A stretch of DNA of 64,000 nucleotides from Podospora comata (GCA_017354895.1 CP071493.1:1798001-1862000); one strand, 5' to 3'; numbered from the stretch's first letter, positions 33,161-47,100 are shown. Made by a program: numbers and translations. The notes: a model not told the origin generated them from the sequence alone.

Positions 33161-35257
33161 ATGTCGAATTCCAACTCGACCGACCCAGCGGGTGTCGAGA
33201 GGACCAGGCCCCTCTTCGAGGTGGTCAAGAATGACAAGAAAAGGGTTGCTTACTTCTACGACTCCGACATTGGCAACTATGCCTACGTTACAGGCCACCC
33301 CATGAAACCGCACCGGATACGTTTGGCGCACTCTTTGGTGATGAACTACAACGTCTACAAGTTTCTCGAGATTTACGTAAGTTTTCTCCCTCATTTGAGC
33401 GACAAACCGGAAGTCCCAAGTTGCTCCTGCTTCTCTCGAAAAGATGCTGACAGCCACAGCGTGCGAAACCAGCTGTCACGAGCGAGATGACACAATTCCA
33501 CACAGACGAGTATATCGAGTTTCTGCAAAAAGTTACTCCCGACAACATGGACTCCTTTATGAGAGAACAAGGCAAATACAATGTCGGGGACGATTGCCCG
33601 GTATTCGATGGACTCTTTGAGTTTTGCGGCATCAGCGCTGGCGGTTCCATGGAAGGCGCGGCAAGGTTGAACAGAGAAAAGTGCGACATTGCAATCAACT
33701 GGGCGGGTGGCCTGCATCACGCGAAAAAAAGCGAGGCTAGCGGCTTCTGCTATGTCAATGGTGAGTCCATGCAGCTGTCGAGCCTCGCCAATGACAGAAC
33801 CTAACCTTGGTTTGCAGATATCGTGCTTGCGATCCTCGAGCTGCTCCGGTTCAAAAAGCGTGTTCTGTACATCGACATCGATGTTCACCATGGTGACGGT
33901 GTCGAGGAGGCCTTCTACACCACTGACCGTGTCATGACGGTTTCATTCCACAAGTACGGAGAATACTTTCCTGGTACTGGCGAGCTTAGGGACATTGGCA
34001 TTGGCACCGGCAAGCATTACGCCGTTAATTTCCCTCTTCGCGACGGCATCGACGACGTCGCGTATGAAACCATCTTTGAGCCCGTGATCACGAACGTGAT
34101 GCAATATTACCAACCTGAGGCTGTGGTCCTTCAGTGCGGCGGAGACTCTCTCTCTGGTGATCGTCTCGGCTGCTTCAACCTCAGTATGCGCGGACATGCG
34201 AACTGCGTCAACTTTGTTCGCGGCTTCAACTTGCCAACTCTGGTTCTCGGAGGCGGTGGGTACACCATGCGCAACGTCGCCCGCACATGGGCTTACGAGA
34301 CGGGCCGCTTGGTCGGCGTTGAGATGGATCGAGTACTGCCATTTAATGAATATTACGAGGTAAGTACACGTACTGAAGTGCTCTTAACTTTGCCAGCTTC
34401 CTAACCCGGTATAGTACTACGGTCCGGATTACGAGCTGGATGTGCGAAATTCCAATATGGAAAACGCAAACAGCTACGAATACCTGGAGAAGATCAAGAT
34501 TCAGGTCATCGAGAATCTAAAACGCACAGCCCCTGTCCCTTCCGTCCAGATGCAGGATGTACCGCGCCAGTCAATGGGTGTCTCTGATGACCAAGACGAC
34601 GAGATGGATGACCTGGACGAAGATGAGAACAAGGACGTCCGCATGACCCAGCGGCAGTGGGAGAAGCGTGTTGAGCGCCAAGATGAGTACGAAGACTCGG
34701 ATGATGAGGATATGGCAGCTGCCAACGGAGTCTTCAAGCTCAATGGGAGGACCCGACAAGAGACCAACTTCCGCGATACCAAGGAAGACGACACCATGGA
34801 GGTCGACAGTGGAGTCGCCACACCCGCTGAGCAGCCAGTTGAGATTACCGAAAACGATGATACTATGATCGACGAGGCCCTCGCCGAAATCGCAGCGGAA
34901 GCGGAAGCGGAAGCACAAGTCAAGGAGCCTGCTGCTACTGAGACAGCACCTGAGGCTCCAACAGCAGCGGTTGACGGCGACGGTGACGTGGATATGGGAG
35001 AGGTTACAGAAAGCAAAGCGGCCGAAACAGTGATCAAGACCGAAGATGTCGAAGAGCCTGCGCCTGCCAAGCAGGACGACAGCCAGTCTACGGCTGTGGT
35101 ATCGCCAAAGAAGGCCATGGAGGTGGCAGCTCAGCCATCACGCACATCCAAGTCGCCAGAGCCAGCTGTTGCCGCCGACAAACAAACCGAGAGCGTGCCA
35201 GAGGCCAGCGAGGCGGTGCCACCGAAAACCACTCAGGACAATACGACCAATAGTTAG
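33161..35257 (+). CDS. RPD3: Class I histone deacetylase RPD3
   Basis: The nuclear zinc-dependent deacetylase of the Rpd3/Sin3 co-repressor complexes; 633 residues. Four exons: 33161-33376, 33460-33760, 33818-34359 and 34415-35257. The catalytic domain (about 18-400) carries [25 protein letters not shown] split by no intron, [16 protein letters not shown], then [29 protein letters not shown], and [15 protein letters not shown]. All residues expected for zinc binding and the His-Asp relays are present. After [11 protein letters not shown] the C-terminal ~220 residues are acidic, Ala/Glu/Thr-rich and disordered, longer than in yeast Rpd3 (433 residues) but normal for filamentous fungi. Confidence 0.96.
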
Positions 35258-35961
35258 GTAACCCGCTGGTTGCAAGACCTGTAGTGTAATGGCTTGTGCC
35301 AAGGCGTTCTGGAGCTCATGAATTATTGGTTTTGGATGGGTGGTTTGTTTTCGTCATGGGGAAAGGTGTTTTGAGGTGGCCATCCTATAGTACCCCTATC
35401 GTGCGTTTTATACCTGGGAGAGAGGCAAAAAGCCGGCGGTACATCTTGATGCCTTCACAGAGTTATGGGTTGTTTTTCGCATCAGCGCCACGAAGTAGCC
35501 TCACGATTGCTATATTTTTTGGAATCTCCCAATTCTAGTCTTCACTCTGGATCGCACATGTTCTGCTATCTTGCCGTGTTTCTTTTTGTTTCTTGACGTG
35601 GTCCTTTGCACATCACTGTCTCAGCTTCACCGCATGTTGTTGTCAGCAGGGTGATGCGTTGCTCAAGATAAGGTCAATTGTCTTGTTCCTTGGAGAAGAT
35701 CCCGCTGCCAAGCATTTCCCCAAACTCCCCAGCTTCCTTCCTTGTGGAACACGATCTGCGGGTCGTCATGCAGCCCTGCAGGCTGCTCCCACAGGGTTCT
35801 GACTGACCCTCTGGGGATTCCTGCAGCATGCAGCAGAGGAGGGGCAGTCACTTATCTTTTGGGGAGCATGAGGAGGGCCTTGTCCACCTCTGATTTCCCA
35901 TCTTCCCTATCTCTGAATCGCTAGAAGGAATGGAGCGATCAGAGTCTGCTCTTACACGACG
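35258..35961. other. Spacer between RPD3 and peptidase genes
   Basis: About 700 bases between two plus-strand genes, expected to hold the RPD3 3' UTR and the next promoter. No gene or repeat seen. Confidence 0.35.
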
Positions 35962-37958
35962 ATGACGATGGGCGTTAAAGCTTCAGGGGCTTTCAGGGGC
36001 TACCCTTGGAGCACCCACTGGGCCTTATCGGTATCGCGAACACTACTCCCACGGCATCAACACCTGCGCGGCTTCCTGACGGGTGCCTGCATGGCGGGCT
36101 TGGTACTGGGGCTTGTTGTGTTGCTACGACTACATGGCTCGTTTAATGATTTCTTGTGGCCGTTCTGGAAGAGCAACACCAACGACAGCGATGGAAAGCC
36201 TACTGAACCGCCGCCTACTTTCCGCTGGGCTGATATCACACCAAGTCCAACTCTGACTTGGCATCAGTGTTACTCTCCCGACCATGACTGTGCGCGTCTG
36301 GATGTGCCGATGGACTGGCAGTCTCCGTCGGACTCGGCCAGAGTTGTGCTTGCTATCATCAGACTTCGCGCAGTAGCAACGTCCGCGTCAAAGAATAAGA
36401 CGGATTATCGAGGGCCGGTGTTCTTCAACCCTGGGGGGCCGGGGGGATCGGGCATTTGGTCAATGCTGGATCATGGCAGAGAGCTGCAAGCTATACTGGG
36501 CAAGGAACAGTACGATCTTGTTTCGTTCGATCCTAGAGGGGTAGGGAACTCTGTCCCCAGGATCGAATGCTGGAGTCAGCAGCAGGATAGAGGGGTGTGG
36601 GATCTGCAGAACAGTGTGCTCGGGACGGTGGATGCTCATCCGGGGGTGGTGTATGATGCGTATGCTCGCGCGCAGGCTTTCAGCCAAGTTTGTGAGAACA
36701 ATCCTGACTTGGCAGGGGAGGATGGGATCCTCAGGCATAGCAGCACCGTGTATCATGCCCGGGACATGCTCGAGATACTGGAACAGATGGGGGAGGAGAA
36801 GCTCAAGTACTGGGGGTTTAGCTACGGAACCGTTCTCGGCGGTACCTTTGCCGCCCTGTGGCCTCACAGAATAGAAAGAATGGTCAACGACGGTATGCCT
36901 CCCTCACACTCTCCTATCACCAGCCCAATACTGACCTTGTTCAAGGCAACGTCGACTACGTCGAATGGTACCAAGGAGGCTACATCAACTTTCTCCACGA
37001 CACCGACGCAGTAATGGAAGCCTTCTTCACCCACTGCCACCGCGTCGGCCCCCTCCGCTGCGCCTTTTACTCCCCCACCCCCTCCCAAACAAAATCCCGG
37101 CTCTTCTCCCTCCTCACCTCCCTCCGCGAATCCCCCATCCTGGTCACCCCCCCGCCTTCCAACCTCAGCTTTTCCCAACAACCCCCAGAGATAATAACCT
37201 ACTCCAGAATCCTCCACCTCCTCTCCACAGCCCTCTACCAACCCCACCTCCGCTTCCCCCTCATCGCCCCCGTCCTCTCCGCCCTTGAGTCCCGCAACGG
37301 CCTCCCCTACCTCGCCTACACCTCCCCAGCCAACAACACCTCCCCCTCCACCCCGTTATGCCTTTCCGAGTCCCTCCCCCCATCCACCCCGCTCCCCTCC
37401 CCAAGCGAAGGAACACCAGACGCCTTCCCAGCAATCATGTGCTCCGACGCCTCCCACCACCCTCTAACCCCTTCCGAATTCGCGGCGTACGCCCTCATCC
37501 TCCAAAACATCTCCTACTCCGCCGGCGCGGTCCAGTCTGAATTCCGGCTTTCCTGCATCGGGAGGACGGTCCGGCCAAAGTGGGAGCTCTCCCCGGACTT
37601 TAGCTGGTCGCAGGGTGTCAAAACGGCGTTTCCGATACTGTTTGTCAATAACGATGCTGATAATGTTACGCCTTTGGTCTCGGCGAGGAATAACTCGCGG
37701 GCTTTCCCCGGGTCGAGGGTGCTGGTTCAAGAGGAGGGGTATGGGCATACTAGTCTTGCGGCGGGGAGTAGGTGTACTGCTGGGTGGGTGAGGAGGTATT
37801 TTCAGCGGGGGGAGATGCCGGACGGAAAGGAGGGGTGTAAGAGTGATAGGAGGCTTTTCGACGAGGAGGAGGAAATGATGGGCCAAGAGGATGAGCTAGG
37901 TGTGGCGGTGAGGGGGTTGAGAAAGAAGGTCAGGATTAGGCCGTTTTACCGGGGCTGA
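35962..37958 (+). CDS. Membrane-anchored S33-type (tripeptidyl aminopeptidase-like) hydrolase
   Basis: An alpha/beta hydrolase of 647 residues in two exons, 35962-36892 and 36946-37958. A single membrane segment (about 37-55, FLTGACMAGLVLGLVVLLRL) suggests a type II anchor or uncleaved signal. The oxyanion-hole loop FFNPGGPGGSG, the strand FDPRGVGNS, and the nucleophile elbow GFSYGT (Ser near 287) fit the S33 peptidase family. FVNNDADNVTP (Asp) and GYGHTSL (His) complete the triad near the C-terminus, in the TAP-like C-terminal domain. Probably releases short peptides or acts as an esterase outside the cell or in the secretory pathway; substrate unknown. Confidence 0.88.
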
Positions 37959-38382
37959 AGGAAAAGAGGAGCTTGTCGTTGGGATGGGGTCTCTTTTTGA
38001 TGAAGTCACACACGCACATATACCCCCTTGTTTGTTTCATTCCGCGTTATGATAACAATGATGATTTTTTGTATTTTTCTTCCTCCCACCCATCTAACAC
38101 ACACATTACGACTATTATATCTACTTATCTCCCTTATGACGGCTCGTCAATGTCAGGTTGTTTGTCTTTATATCATATGCCTCCCAATGTAAATGCTCAG
38201 AAGCCCCAAAAAAACGCCTTTGCCTGGTCTTCCCTTCTCAATAAACGATACCGAAGATAAAGGCTCCAAACGCCTGTTCATGTCGTATACGAGTCCCAAA
38301 ATGGCCTCAGAGGAAAAAACAATGCTTTTGACCTGCCCCCAAAACCTACGCATGTCATCCCCCTCCCCTTATCAACACCGCC
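37959..38382. other. Convergent spacer
   Basis: About 420 bases between the 3' ends of the peptidase gene (plus) and the ThrE-like gene (minus). Low-complexity AT-rich parts, no gene seen. Confidence 0.35.
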
Positions 38383-41250
38383 TTAGAAACTGAACAATCC
38401 ACTTCTCCGCTTTCCGAAAGGATAAACCAGCAACGCACTCAAACTCAACCCTACAGAGATGTTGATCGCAACCTGAATAACGCTGAACAGCACGTTGAAA
38501 GCAGTGCTGTTCAAATCTGCCACCTCTTCCGTTGTCGTAAACGTCCCGTTGACAACAGTCCCGTTCGCCAAAATTGTCTCGTTACGAACAATCTGGTTGG
38601 CGCTAGCAACGCCGCTCAACAAAGACCCGTTCACGGCCAGGCCTCCGGGCACTTGGACAAAGATGGCAGGCAACATGGCCGCCGCGGCAAGACCGTACCC
38701 AACTTTGCGAGCATGCTTGGTAATACCGGCTGTGATGCCCTCGGTGGACAAAGTCGGGGGTCCGTTCTCGAGGTCTCGCTCCTTCTCTCGCTCTGCAGCG
38801 GCTTTGGGATCAGACTCATCTGAATCCGTGGCTGTCGATGATTGGTAATACGGTGACGGATAAGGTCCTCTCTTGGCACGTCTCCGAAAGCGGCTCCAGC
38901 GTGGTTGGATCGTCCTCTCCCAGACATCGAGCATGTAGTTCTCAAAGTATCGTCCAAGGCGAGAGTAAAGATTGGCGAGGACACCAATGGTCAGAGCACC
39001 GAGCGAACTGGAAACAACCGAATTGCCTTTGAAGAAGCGGGAAGAGTAATTGTTGACGAGGTAACCGGCGACCGAGATGATCACTTGGACTGTTGAAAAC
39101 AATCGGCATTAGTATTGCGGACTTTGTAGAAGACAAAAAGGGGAAAACATACCAGGTGTTTGCTTCCACTTCGCTTGATTGATCGCACACAGGCAAAGCG
39201 TGAAGGGAATGACAAACAAAACGTAATAATCGGGCGACGGTCGTTGGAGGTACCACTCCTCGCCAACTGAGCAGTGAATGGCGCTCGAGGCATTCTCGTC
39301 CATGTAGCCATAGATAACGGACCCTATGGTTATACCATAACCTAGGAAGAGCGTGTAGATGAGCGCGTACACCATTCGAACAGAACCCGAGATCATCTGG
39401 TGGTTTTGGAGCTCCAGACTTGCGCAGAGGATCATGTAACCAGGGAGAATCAGAGCAATCGAGGCCTGGGCAAGGGAGGAGAAGCAGAAGAGTGTTCCAC
39501 CTCTGATCGAACCAAAGGCTCGAGCCAAGCACGAAGTCAGAATAGCTGCCGTAATTTCGAAGACATTGGCATAGAGCTCATTGGATGGCGCCAGGTAGAG
39601 CTGGAGGAAACCAACCACGCAGCCGAGGATGAAGCAGATGGGTAAGTCGATATACCGGCCCTCGAAACCGAAAGGAGCCACTGCTGCTGACGCTACACCA
39701 GAGAGCAGGATCCGGAACCAGATGGGGAACTTCTCGTTACGCTTGTTCACCTCGTCGAGTCGGGTAGTAGCCTCATCGACTCCGATTCGATCATGGACAA
39801 CCTCCTTGTAGATCTCGTGGACATCGCGCAGGCGACCAAAGTCCAAGCCCTGATTAGCCTTGATGATCTTGACCTCGGTAGTGTGCGTCTGACTGTCGTC
39901 AAAAGAAATCAACATGATGCCAGGCAGATACAGAAACTGGCCTTCGATGCCAAGAACGCGAGCAGACATGGCCATGTAAGCCTCGAGACGATGGGTTGGC
40001 GCGCCATAGATCATCAAGGCGTTGCAGAGCTTGATCAGGTAGCGATGTCGATTGATGATTTCGGCGATGTGGATCTTGATCTTGTATTCGTCGACCTTCT
40101 TCTTCGACTTTGCCGTCTTCTTGTACCGTTCTTTCTCCAACTTGATCTTCTCTGAGACGGCATTTTGGATGTCCTTGTTGGTTCCAGGGGCGGCAATCAT
40201 GAAAGAGGACTCCATCAGCCCAGCCAGAGTGCTGGTAGACTGTCTCTTCTTGGATCGGCGCCCCTTGTCGGGATCGGGAGTCGTAGGCCGAGACGTAGGC
40301 GGAGTGCTAGAAGGCGTGCGGTTTGGAGTTCGACTGGGTGTGCTGGAGAGGCTGGGGATTAGGAGGTCGGCGGTCGACGTCGACGCCGAGGCCAAGCCAT
40401 TTTTCTCATCTGTGCCGTACAGCTTAAGAAGCGTTCCCAAGATGCCACCCTTGTACTTGTCCGGGCGGGGGATGTACTCAACATCGTGATCAACAGGGGT
40501 TGCTGTCCCTGACCGTGGAGTGAATGAGTGCATGAGTGGGCTTTTGCGCCGGGTGTGGGTGCGAATAAGCCTGTCCGCCTCTTGATGGGCGTTTCTTCGA
40601 TACCTGAGGGAGTCGTCATTGGCAGGCAAAGCGAAGTCATGCGTCTGTGCAGTGTCCGACCTCCCCAATAGGCCCTCACGATCTCGAGAAGCCTCCGCTT
40701 CCAACTCCGTAAGTTCAGCAGAGCTCCTTCCAGACGGCGGGGCTGAACCGGTGCCCACCGAATAAGCAAGCCGATCAGCCCGGTTCTTGGCTTCGATCTC
40801 GGACTGATGCTGTGTAGCGGGTGATTCGGGAACGGCCAGAAGTGGGGTCGACTTCCGGAGGACCGGGCGGGGCTTGCTCGGGGGTACTGGGCCACTCAGG
40901 TGCTCGGGCTTCAAGATCTCAGCCAGGGCGGCAGCGAGCTGCTCCCTGTTAACAGAGTCTCGATTGGCATTGTGGCCATCGGTCGGGCTTGGACTCGGTG
41001 AGGGTGAAAGGGAGAAGTAATCCCGAGCCTCTGTTTCTTGATCGGTGGGGGTAGGGGTTCCGTAATAGTACCCAGAGTGAGATGGACCAGCCGTGATCTC
41101 GCTTGTAAATCCCACCTTCTTCTTCTCCTTTCCCTTGTTGGATGATGACTGTGTGTTGTTGGCGGGTTGCTCAGGAGGTGGTGACTGCGGATTCTCCTGG
41201 CTGTCGTCACCCGGCTTCGTGGGATCTTCGGGTGGGCGTGGTGCCGACAT
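38383..41250 (-). CDS. ThrE/Prm10-like (DUF1212) multi-span membrane protein
   Basis: A 934-residue membrane protein in two exons, 41250-39153 and 39089-38383. The first ~390 residues are polar and Ser/Pro-rich, with many phosphorylation-like sites. From about 395 (INRHRYLIKLCNALMIYGAPTHRLE) it matches the ThrE domain of bacterial threonine/serine exporters and the yeast pheromone-regulated protein Prm10. Around ten hydrophobic segments follow, including GVASAAVAPFGFEG, FILGCVVGFLQLYL and LFLGYGITIGSVIYGY. A charged loop splits the last membrane helices. It may move small solutes across an internal or plasma membrane; the fungal substrate is not established. Confidence 0.9.
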
Positions 41251-43177
41251 GGTGACTATATGGCTTCTTTTCAGACTTGCCTTTCAAAGTCTTGTGGTTG
41301 ACGGTTAGATGGAAACTGGCTGTCTCGGGCCTGAGATGGTACTGTATCAGAGAACGACAGTCTCTCAAACAAAGATGGGGTGAGTTGAAGTGTTGACAGA
41401 GTTGTTGGCAACGGGAGAAAAACGAGTGACGAAACCCCAACCTAGGTTGAGCTGTTATGTTCCGATTCTAGCCAGAATGACGTGTGTAATAGAAACAATC
41501 GCGGCAAGGACGAATCTCGAGAGCGCTTGACGGTTTGCGTTTCAGGGGTCACCAGTACAGCTTCCGAAGGAAGGAAGCGGGATCTGTAGGCAGGTATCCG
41601 CCTCGCTTCCTGGAAGTGTCGATCGCGGAAGCTTTGTGGTGAGAGAGTCTTCAGGATGAGGTTGGAAAGGAAGACCCAAACTGATTATCGAAAGCTCGAA
41701 ACAAAGATCCGGCAGGAGTTCTGAGATGATCTTCGAAACAAACCTGGCGCGAGAGACGGGGACGGGATGACTTGTCTCTTTGGACCTTCCAGGCGAATAA
41801 ATTTGCATCACTCCCCTGCCAGAAACCATGCTGATGCTGTGGAGGCCGTGGCTGCAGTCCTTTACATTACATTACACATTGAAAACCTTGCAAACTCAAA
41901 GAAAGCCGACTTGGCCGAAGGGGAGGAGCTGCCTGAGAGGACAGGAGACACATGTGGTGGAGCCGAGTTACCGTTGCGAAGCTTCTTGGCTACCATGGAT
42001 GCGATTGATCCATTCTTCCAGAGCTCCTGGTAGCTCCACCGGGCCGCTGTCTGGATGTGCTTGGGATCTTGGGATCTTCAGATCCTGAGAGGGGCTTGTT
42101 GGGACGGTGTGGTTCGGACAGCAGGGTCCCCTATAAAGAGGGCGATTCTCAGCGCAAACAGCGATGCTCTGTGCGAGCCTGCGGTATGTACAGTGTTAGG
42201 CAAGCGTTTCCTCTTTATGCAGCTAACACCACCGGCGCTCGTATCTCGAACAGTGCATTTTTCTCCCGCCACTTCAGTGGGCCGGGCCGATGCTACCGAC
42301 TCACAGTCCAAGGTCCGATGACGTGTTGGTGGTTACTTTCCGCCGGTGTCTGCTGCTTGGCCGTGGAGCCGAACAATCGCCCGGTATTCGCCTCCGGGAA
42401 TCCACGGAGAGCCCTACGCGGACATACAACTGAAATGATGCGCACCGCCCGACAGAAGCAACAAAGCTGGGTTTGAGGGTGAAATTTGCTTATATCATCG
42501 ATCTCATCGAGATCCACCAGCGCAAGCTATGACAGTGATGAGAAATTGGCTTTTGCTGCCCAATGGCTTTGCTCCATGACTCGAACTTCCATGGCGCCGG
42601 TGCCATGGGCATCAGGTACCAGGTTAGCTAGGTGATTGAGACGAGCCAGAAGCGATACTGTTGGGGCGGAATAAAAGCCGTCAATGGCAGCCCAGAACCC
42701 ACCAATCGAGATTCTAGACAATCATCATGCGGCTCTTTTGCCGTGAACCACTTCGTCGTTGTTCGAGATGCCCATCTAGTCCCTGCAGAAACAGCGCCAC
42801 CAGATCAGGTACAGGAGTATCCCTGGATTGGGCACCGCCTTGGCAACGATTGGCCCGGGCTTGGGGAAGGGTTTCCGTGCCGAGTCAGAAGCCAAACTGG
42901 CAGAAATCCATGCTCTGTTTCAGCAAAAGCCATCTCTGACTAGAGCAAGCAGCACGCCAAGAGACCCAAGGTCCCCACGGCTTTGCGAGCTGCATTGCAG
43001 ACAGATCACGACACGAGGAAGAAGACAAAATGCACCTCGATTCTTCTCATCCATTGATGGACACTCTGTAAAAATCAGAAAAAAACAAAGACCGCTTGCT
43101 AAACCCTTGGGCAGTACGAAGTGAAAAAGAAACCACCGCCATTTTTTTTATTTCCCCCAGAGCTCCCCGACCATGAA
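41251..43177. other. 1.9-kb intergenic stretch
   Basis: No gene can be supported. Several frames of 70-140 codons overlap on both strands (for example 42057-42476 plus) without motifs or splice partners. The left end should be the promoter and 5' UTR of the ThrE-like gene, the right end the 3' UTR of the G1 peptidase gene. Confidence 0.35.
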
Positions 43178-44189
43178 TTAATGCGAAGTAATGACGAAAT
43201 TAGCGTTGTCGTACTTTTCGGCCTGGCAGAGAACCTTTCCTTGCGGGTTCATCAGATGCACCATGGCCGCTCCATCGATCCCAACATTCTTCCCACGCAC
43301 TGTCGTCGCCTCGGTATCGAGAAACCACAGGTCCTGGAAGCTGGCAAAGGGAACCTGCTTGTTCGTTTCGGCCTCGTAGAAGTCCTCCAGAATCCACTCA
43401 ACATCCCACCGGCACAGCTTGGGCCCGCTGGTCAAATTGAGCGTCATTGAGTAGCCGCGCTGAGCGTTTGTTACAATTCTTCAGTAGCCACAACCTGGTT
43501 AGCACTTTTCTTTTTGTCGGAGAAAGAGCTGCTGTTAGACTTACATCCTGCCGCTGGTCGCATCGTGGGCTGTGATGTTGACAGACATCCAGTCCCCTGG
43601 CTTGACTGGGAGGTTGGCGATAGTGTACGCAGCACCTGGATACCACTCCCACCAAGCCGATGCACTCTGTCCACCGTTGGAGTTGACCTTTTTTCCCCCC
43701 CCAACCAAATATGTCAGCAACTGATTCTCTTCATGTCAAAGAAACGATGCAACAACTTACCACGGTAGTGACTCCAGCTTGCAACAAGGTCTGGTTGCAC
43801 TTGGCTCCGTCGATACCGATCCAGGCCGCCGCATATTGAGGCGGAGGGATACCAGCTCGTAGCTTCAAGTCAGGGACAGTGAAATACCCAAACACATTGC
43901 GGATGGGGTCCGCATCGTTTGATCGCGAGGAGGCACCACACCAGTTGTCACTATAACTGATGTCGTTATTCCCTCTCTTGGCGGTCACATGCTGGCCTGT
44001 GGCGACGGTTGCGTTGCGGTGTCCACGTCTCCGGTGCTTCAACGGGGGAATCTTGACGAACTGAAGCTTGGAGGCATCAGCAGCTTTGCCGTTCTCTTCT
44101 AGTGACACGGTGAACTCGAGTCCTGTGACGCCTGTTGTGGTGATCAGGGAGATGGCTCCCAGGAGCAGAGAAAATACCGAGTGCCGCAT
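43178..44189 (-). CDS. Secreted glutamic endopeptidase (family G1, eqolisin)
   Basis: A secreted acid protease of 290 residues in three exons: 44189-43761, 43687-43545 and 43478-43178. A signal peptide (MRHSVFSLLLGAISLITTTGVTG) is followed by a propeptide rich in basic residues (RRRGHRN) and the mature domain from about residue 70. Family hallmarks: SDNWCGASS, then FGYFTVPDLK, then AAAWIGIDG, then LLQAGVTTV and SAWWEWYPGAAYTI with the catalytic glutamate. VKPGDWMSVNITA and WILEDFY follow. The catalytic Gln is expected just before WCGA in other members (usually NWAGA/NWCGA context), and I did not verify its exact position here. Intron 2 uses a GTAAGT donor after GGCAGGAT and the acceptor that preserves GYSMTLNLTSGP. 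Such enzymes work at low pH outside the cell. Confidence 0.92.
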
Positions 44190-47100
44190 CTTGATGGCGC
44201 AGCAGCTCACACTGCCGGAGGGTACGGGGTTGTGGCTAGGATGGTGGTTGATGACTGGTCTTAAGTTGAGGTTACTGTCGATCCTGAGCAGGGCAATCCG
44301 TCAAAAGAGAGCGGGCAATCCGGGGTAAGCTGTCTTTTGTACGGTGACGAGATTTCCCGGGGAACAAAGGATCGAGATGAGCTGAAGGCTCTTCAGTTTG
44401 AGATGGCGGTTTAGCGAGCGTGTGTTGGGGGTGGGCAACCAAACCCAAAATGAGCGGCAGTCAGGGTCTGTCTGGCGTGAAAAGAAAGGTGTCACGGTCC
44501 GGTCGGTCCTGGAATGAGCGAACAGGAAGAGGGGATCAGGATCACGACACGCAACACAAAAACGATCTGCCGTACCCGGAAGTGTGTGCAGACTGGATGA
44601 AGAGGCGGTGGATGGTTGGTGGTTCAAAAGGCATGTATTCCCTAAAGCCTTCCAAATCCATCCATCAACAAGCCCACCCATTCCCCCCCATCCCCCGGTG
44701 AGCTGATGGTTTTGCCAATTTCACCACCCCAACCCATGGTTCTATCGTCCATTCCGGTGTCCAGCGATTGGGCTCCGAGTTCCTGCGACAGCGACGTCCC
44801 GTCAGTGCGTTGCGACAATCCTGGAATTCGCCCTTCAATAGTCCAAGATTTTCGCGGGGCTAGCGCACCAGCGTAGCATCGACACCACCTAACCGGCCAC
44901 ACCTTCAGAGGGTCAACCGAGCCGGAGTCGCTTGTGGTCGGCGAGCATGGGTGCGATCTTAAAATAACTGCTGGTAAATTACAGGCAGGGCGGCCCGCTG
45001 AACGCTCTCGGCGTCCTGCATTGCGGTTCCGTGCTTGAAAAGCTCTGCTCTACTCTATAACGGCCCGTCGATATAGCTTCTAGCTGGCCTTTACAGCACA
45101 CCACGGACCCAACCAGCCATGCACCAAGACCCAGCCTAGACCTTACCGGTAGTGCCAATCTCGGCCCAGCTAACTCTCTTCATCGTGGCTTGCTTGGTAG
45201 AACCAGGGTTTTTGACATCTGTCAGGCCGCTTTGGGGAATTTTGTGTGCTGACAGAACTTTGCTAAGGTTTTTCTTGGAATCATGGAGTGTACGGTGTGA
45301 TAATATCAGCCACGTGTTGGCCAAATGAATGAGGCTCTTCCGATCGGTTCTCATGCAGGTGGTGATGATGTGCACACCGAGGGACACTATATTGCCTCGG
45401 TTATTGGTAGAGATATTGGCAGCCAGCTGCTGGATGTTGATGACATGTCCATGGTAACGGTATTCAGCTATCAACAGCTTGTATGAGTAAATAATAAGGT
45501 TGTTGTCAAGTCATGCCTGTGATCGTTCTGAAAGACAGCCGAGCCAATCTTCACAATGACAAGTCAGAGCTAGCTGGGCCTCGTTGACACCGCCTGGAAA
45601 TTCCCTCATCTTCTAGTCTTGGATCTGGTCCACAGCATCCCGTTATCCCGTCGACGGGGAACCAAGAAGCTGCTTTCCGCACATGACCCTGGTCCATGGG
45701 ATCGCACATGCATTGCAGTCACCTTATCAGCCAACGTCCTCTTGGCTTGTTGAGAATTTCCTAGATTTTCATATCACCACGATTGGATGGACCCGGGCTT
45801 TCACGGCGACTTGCAGACGCAAGTTCTTCTGGTGAGCCTAAGCTCAAGCACCTACCTCCCTCAGGTGGCAGCATAGCTGCGGCTCGCTTGATATCCGCTG
45901 AGTAAGTAGGCCTTTCCATGATGTAAGTGGGTTCAAGGTTAACTGTCGCCGGGTTATTAAGGGAGAGAGCACCAGAGCAGCAAAGGTTGGAGACCTCGCG
46001 TTGAGGGCCATCCCGCCTTTGCTCCTTCCCTTCAGCAAATGAGACAGAAATTAAATGACTCCTAGGAAGGACTCCGCTGCCCAACACAAACAGAGATCGA
46101 TCGGTTGTTTACGATGCTGGTGGGAACCGATTGGTTTTGTACCGAAGACAGCCGTCCAGTGAAGGAGCGACTTCTTTCGACTTCTTTGATTCATTTCTCA
46201 GCAACATTCCCTAGGTGAAGTGTACCGTATTCTGTTAAAAAAAATTATTCCATGAAAGAGAGTTGTTTGAGTTTACCCTTTCATTTGCCCTTGTGTACAT
46301 CATTCGGTGCAAATTCATTCCTTTTCCTCCCCTCGAATCATAACGTCAAGAATCATCCCTCATCTTGCTGTCAAGTGATTGTTTGCTTATTTTTGTTTTT
46401 TGCGGCTGATCTCTCTTGGTACCTAGTCGGTCTCTTTAAAACCAAACACAAGTTTGGATCTCGCCTTGTGTTGGTGCGGATTTTGAGTGAGAAGAGCTAT
46501 TTCACATTCATGAGACCAAACGCCAGCTTTCATGGGTTTTCATATATTCTTTGAGTCCTTAATGAGTAGCGTATAAGCACCCTTGAGGATATTACGAGTT
46601 AGAACATATTTATCACATGAGAGCATGATACCAGGGTCAAGTGAAGCTCATCCGACCCGCTGTTTATCTTGCTTTTGTAGAGTCTTCAATGGTGAGGATG
46701 ATGGAGCTTGGAGTTGACTCAATGAGCATCTTTGCAATGATGGCTCCATGTGATTTGATGAATTTTATCCTTCCTCACATCCTCATCTCACTCCTCTCAC
46801 TCATCTCACTCACCTCAGCGAAGTGGTTACACGGATACACCACCCACCTTCACCTTATTGCTCAAAGATTGGACAGGCACACACACACACCCCACAGCTC
46901 TGCCCAGCTGTCCACAGCCGGAGAGCCGAAAAGGTACAAAAGATTCGCCACGCTCCCTCGTGTTTGTGTTTGTAAGACCTTCCACGCGGCCATCTTAAAC
47001 AGCCCAGTTGTCTGCCCACCGGTCGGCCAACAGAGCACACACTTGACCATTGCCCACGCAACTGCGCAGCCGTGGCTTCATCCAGATCATCACATCACCA

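Noticed and set aside
45136-45474. 112-codon minus-strand frame
   Set aside because: No motif, no credible start context or partner exon.
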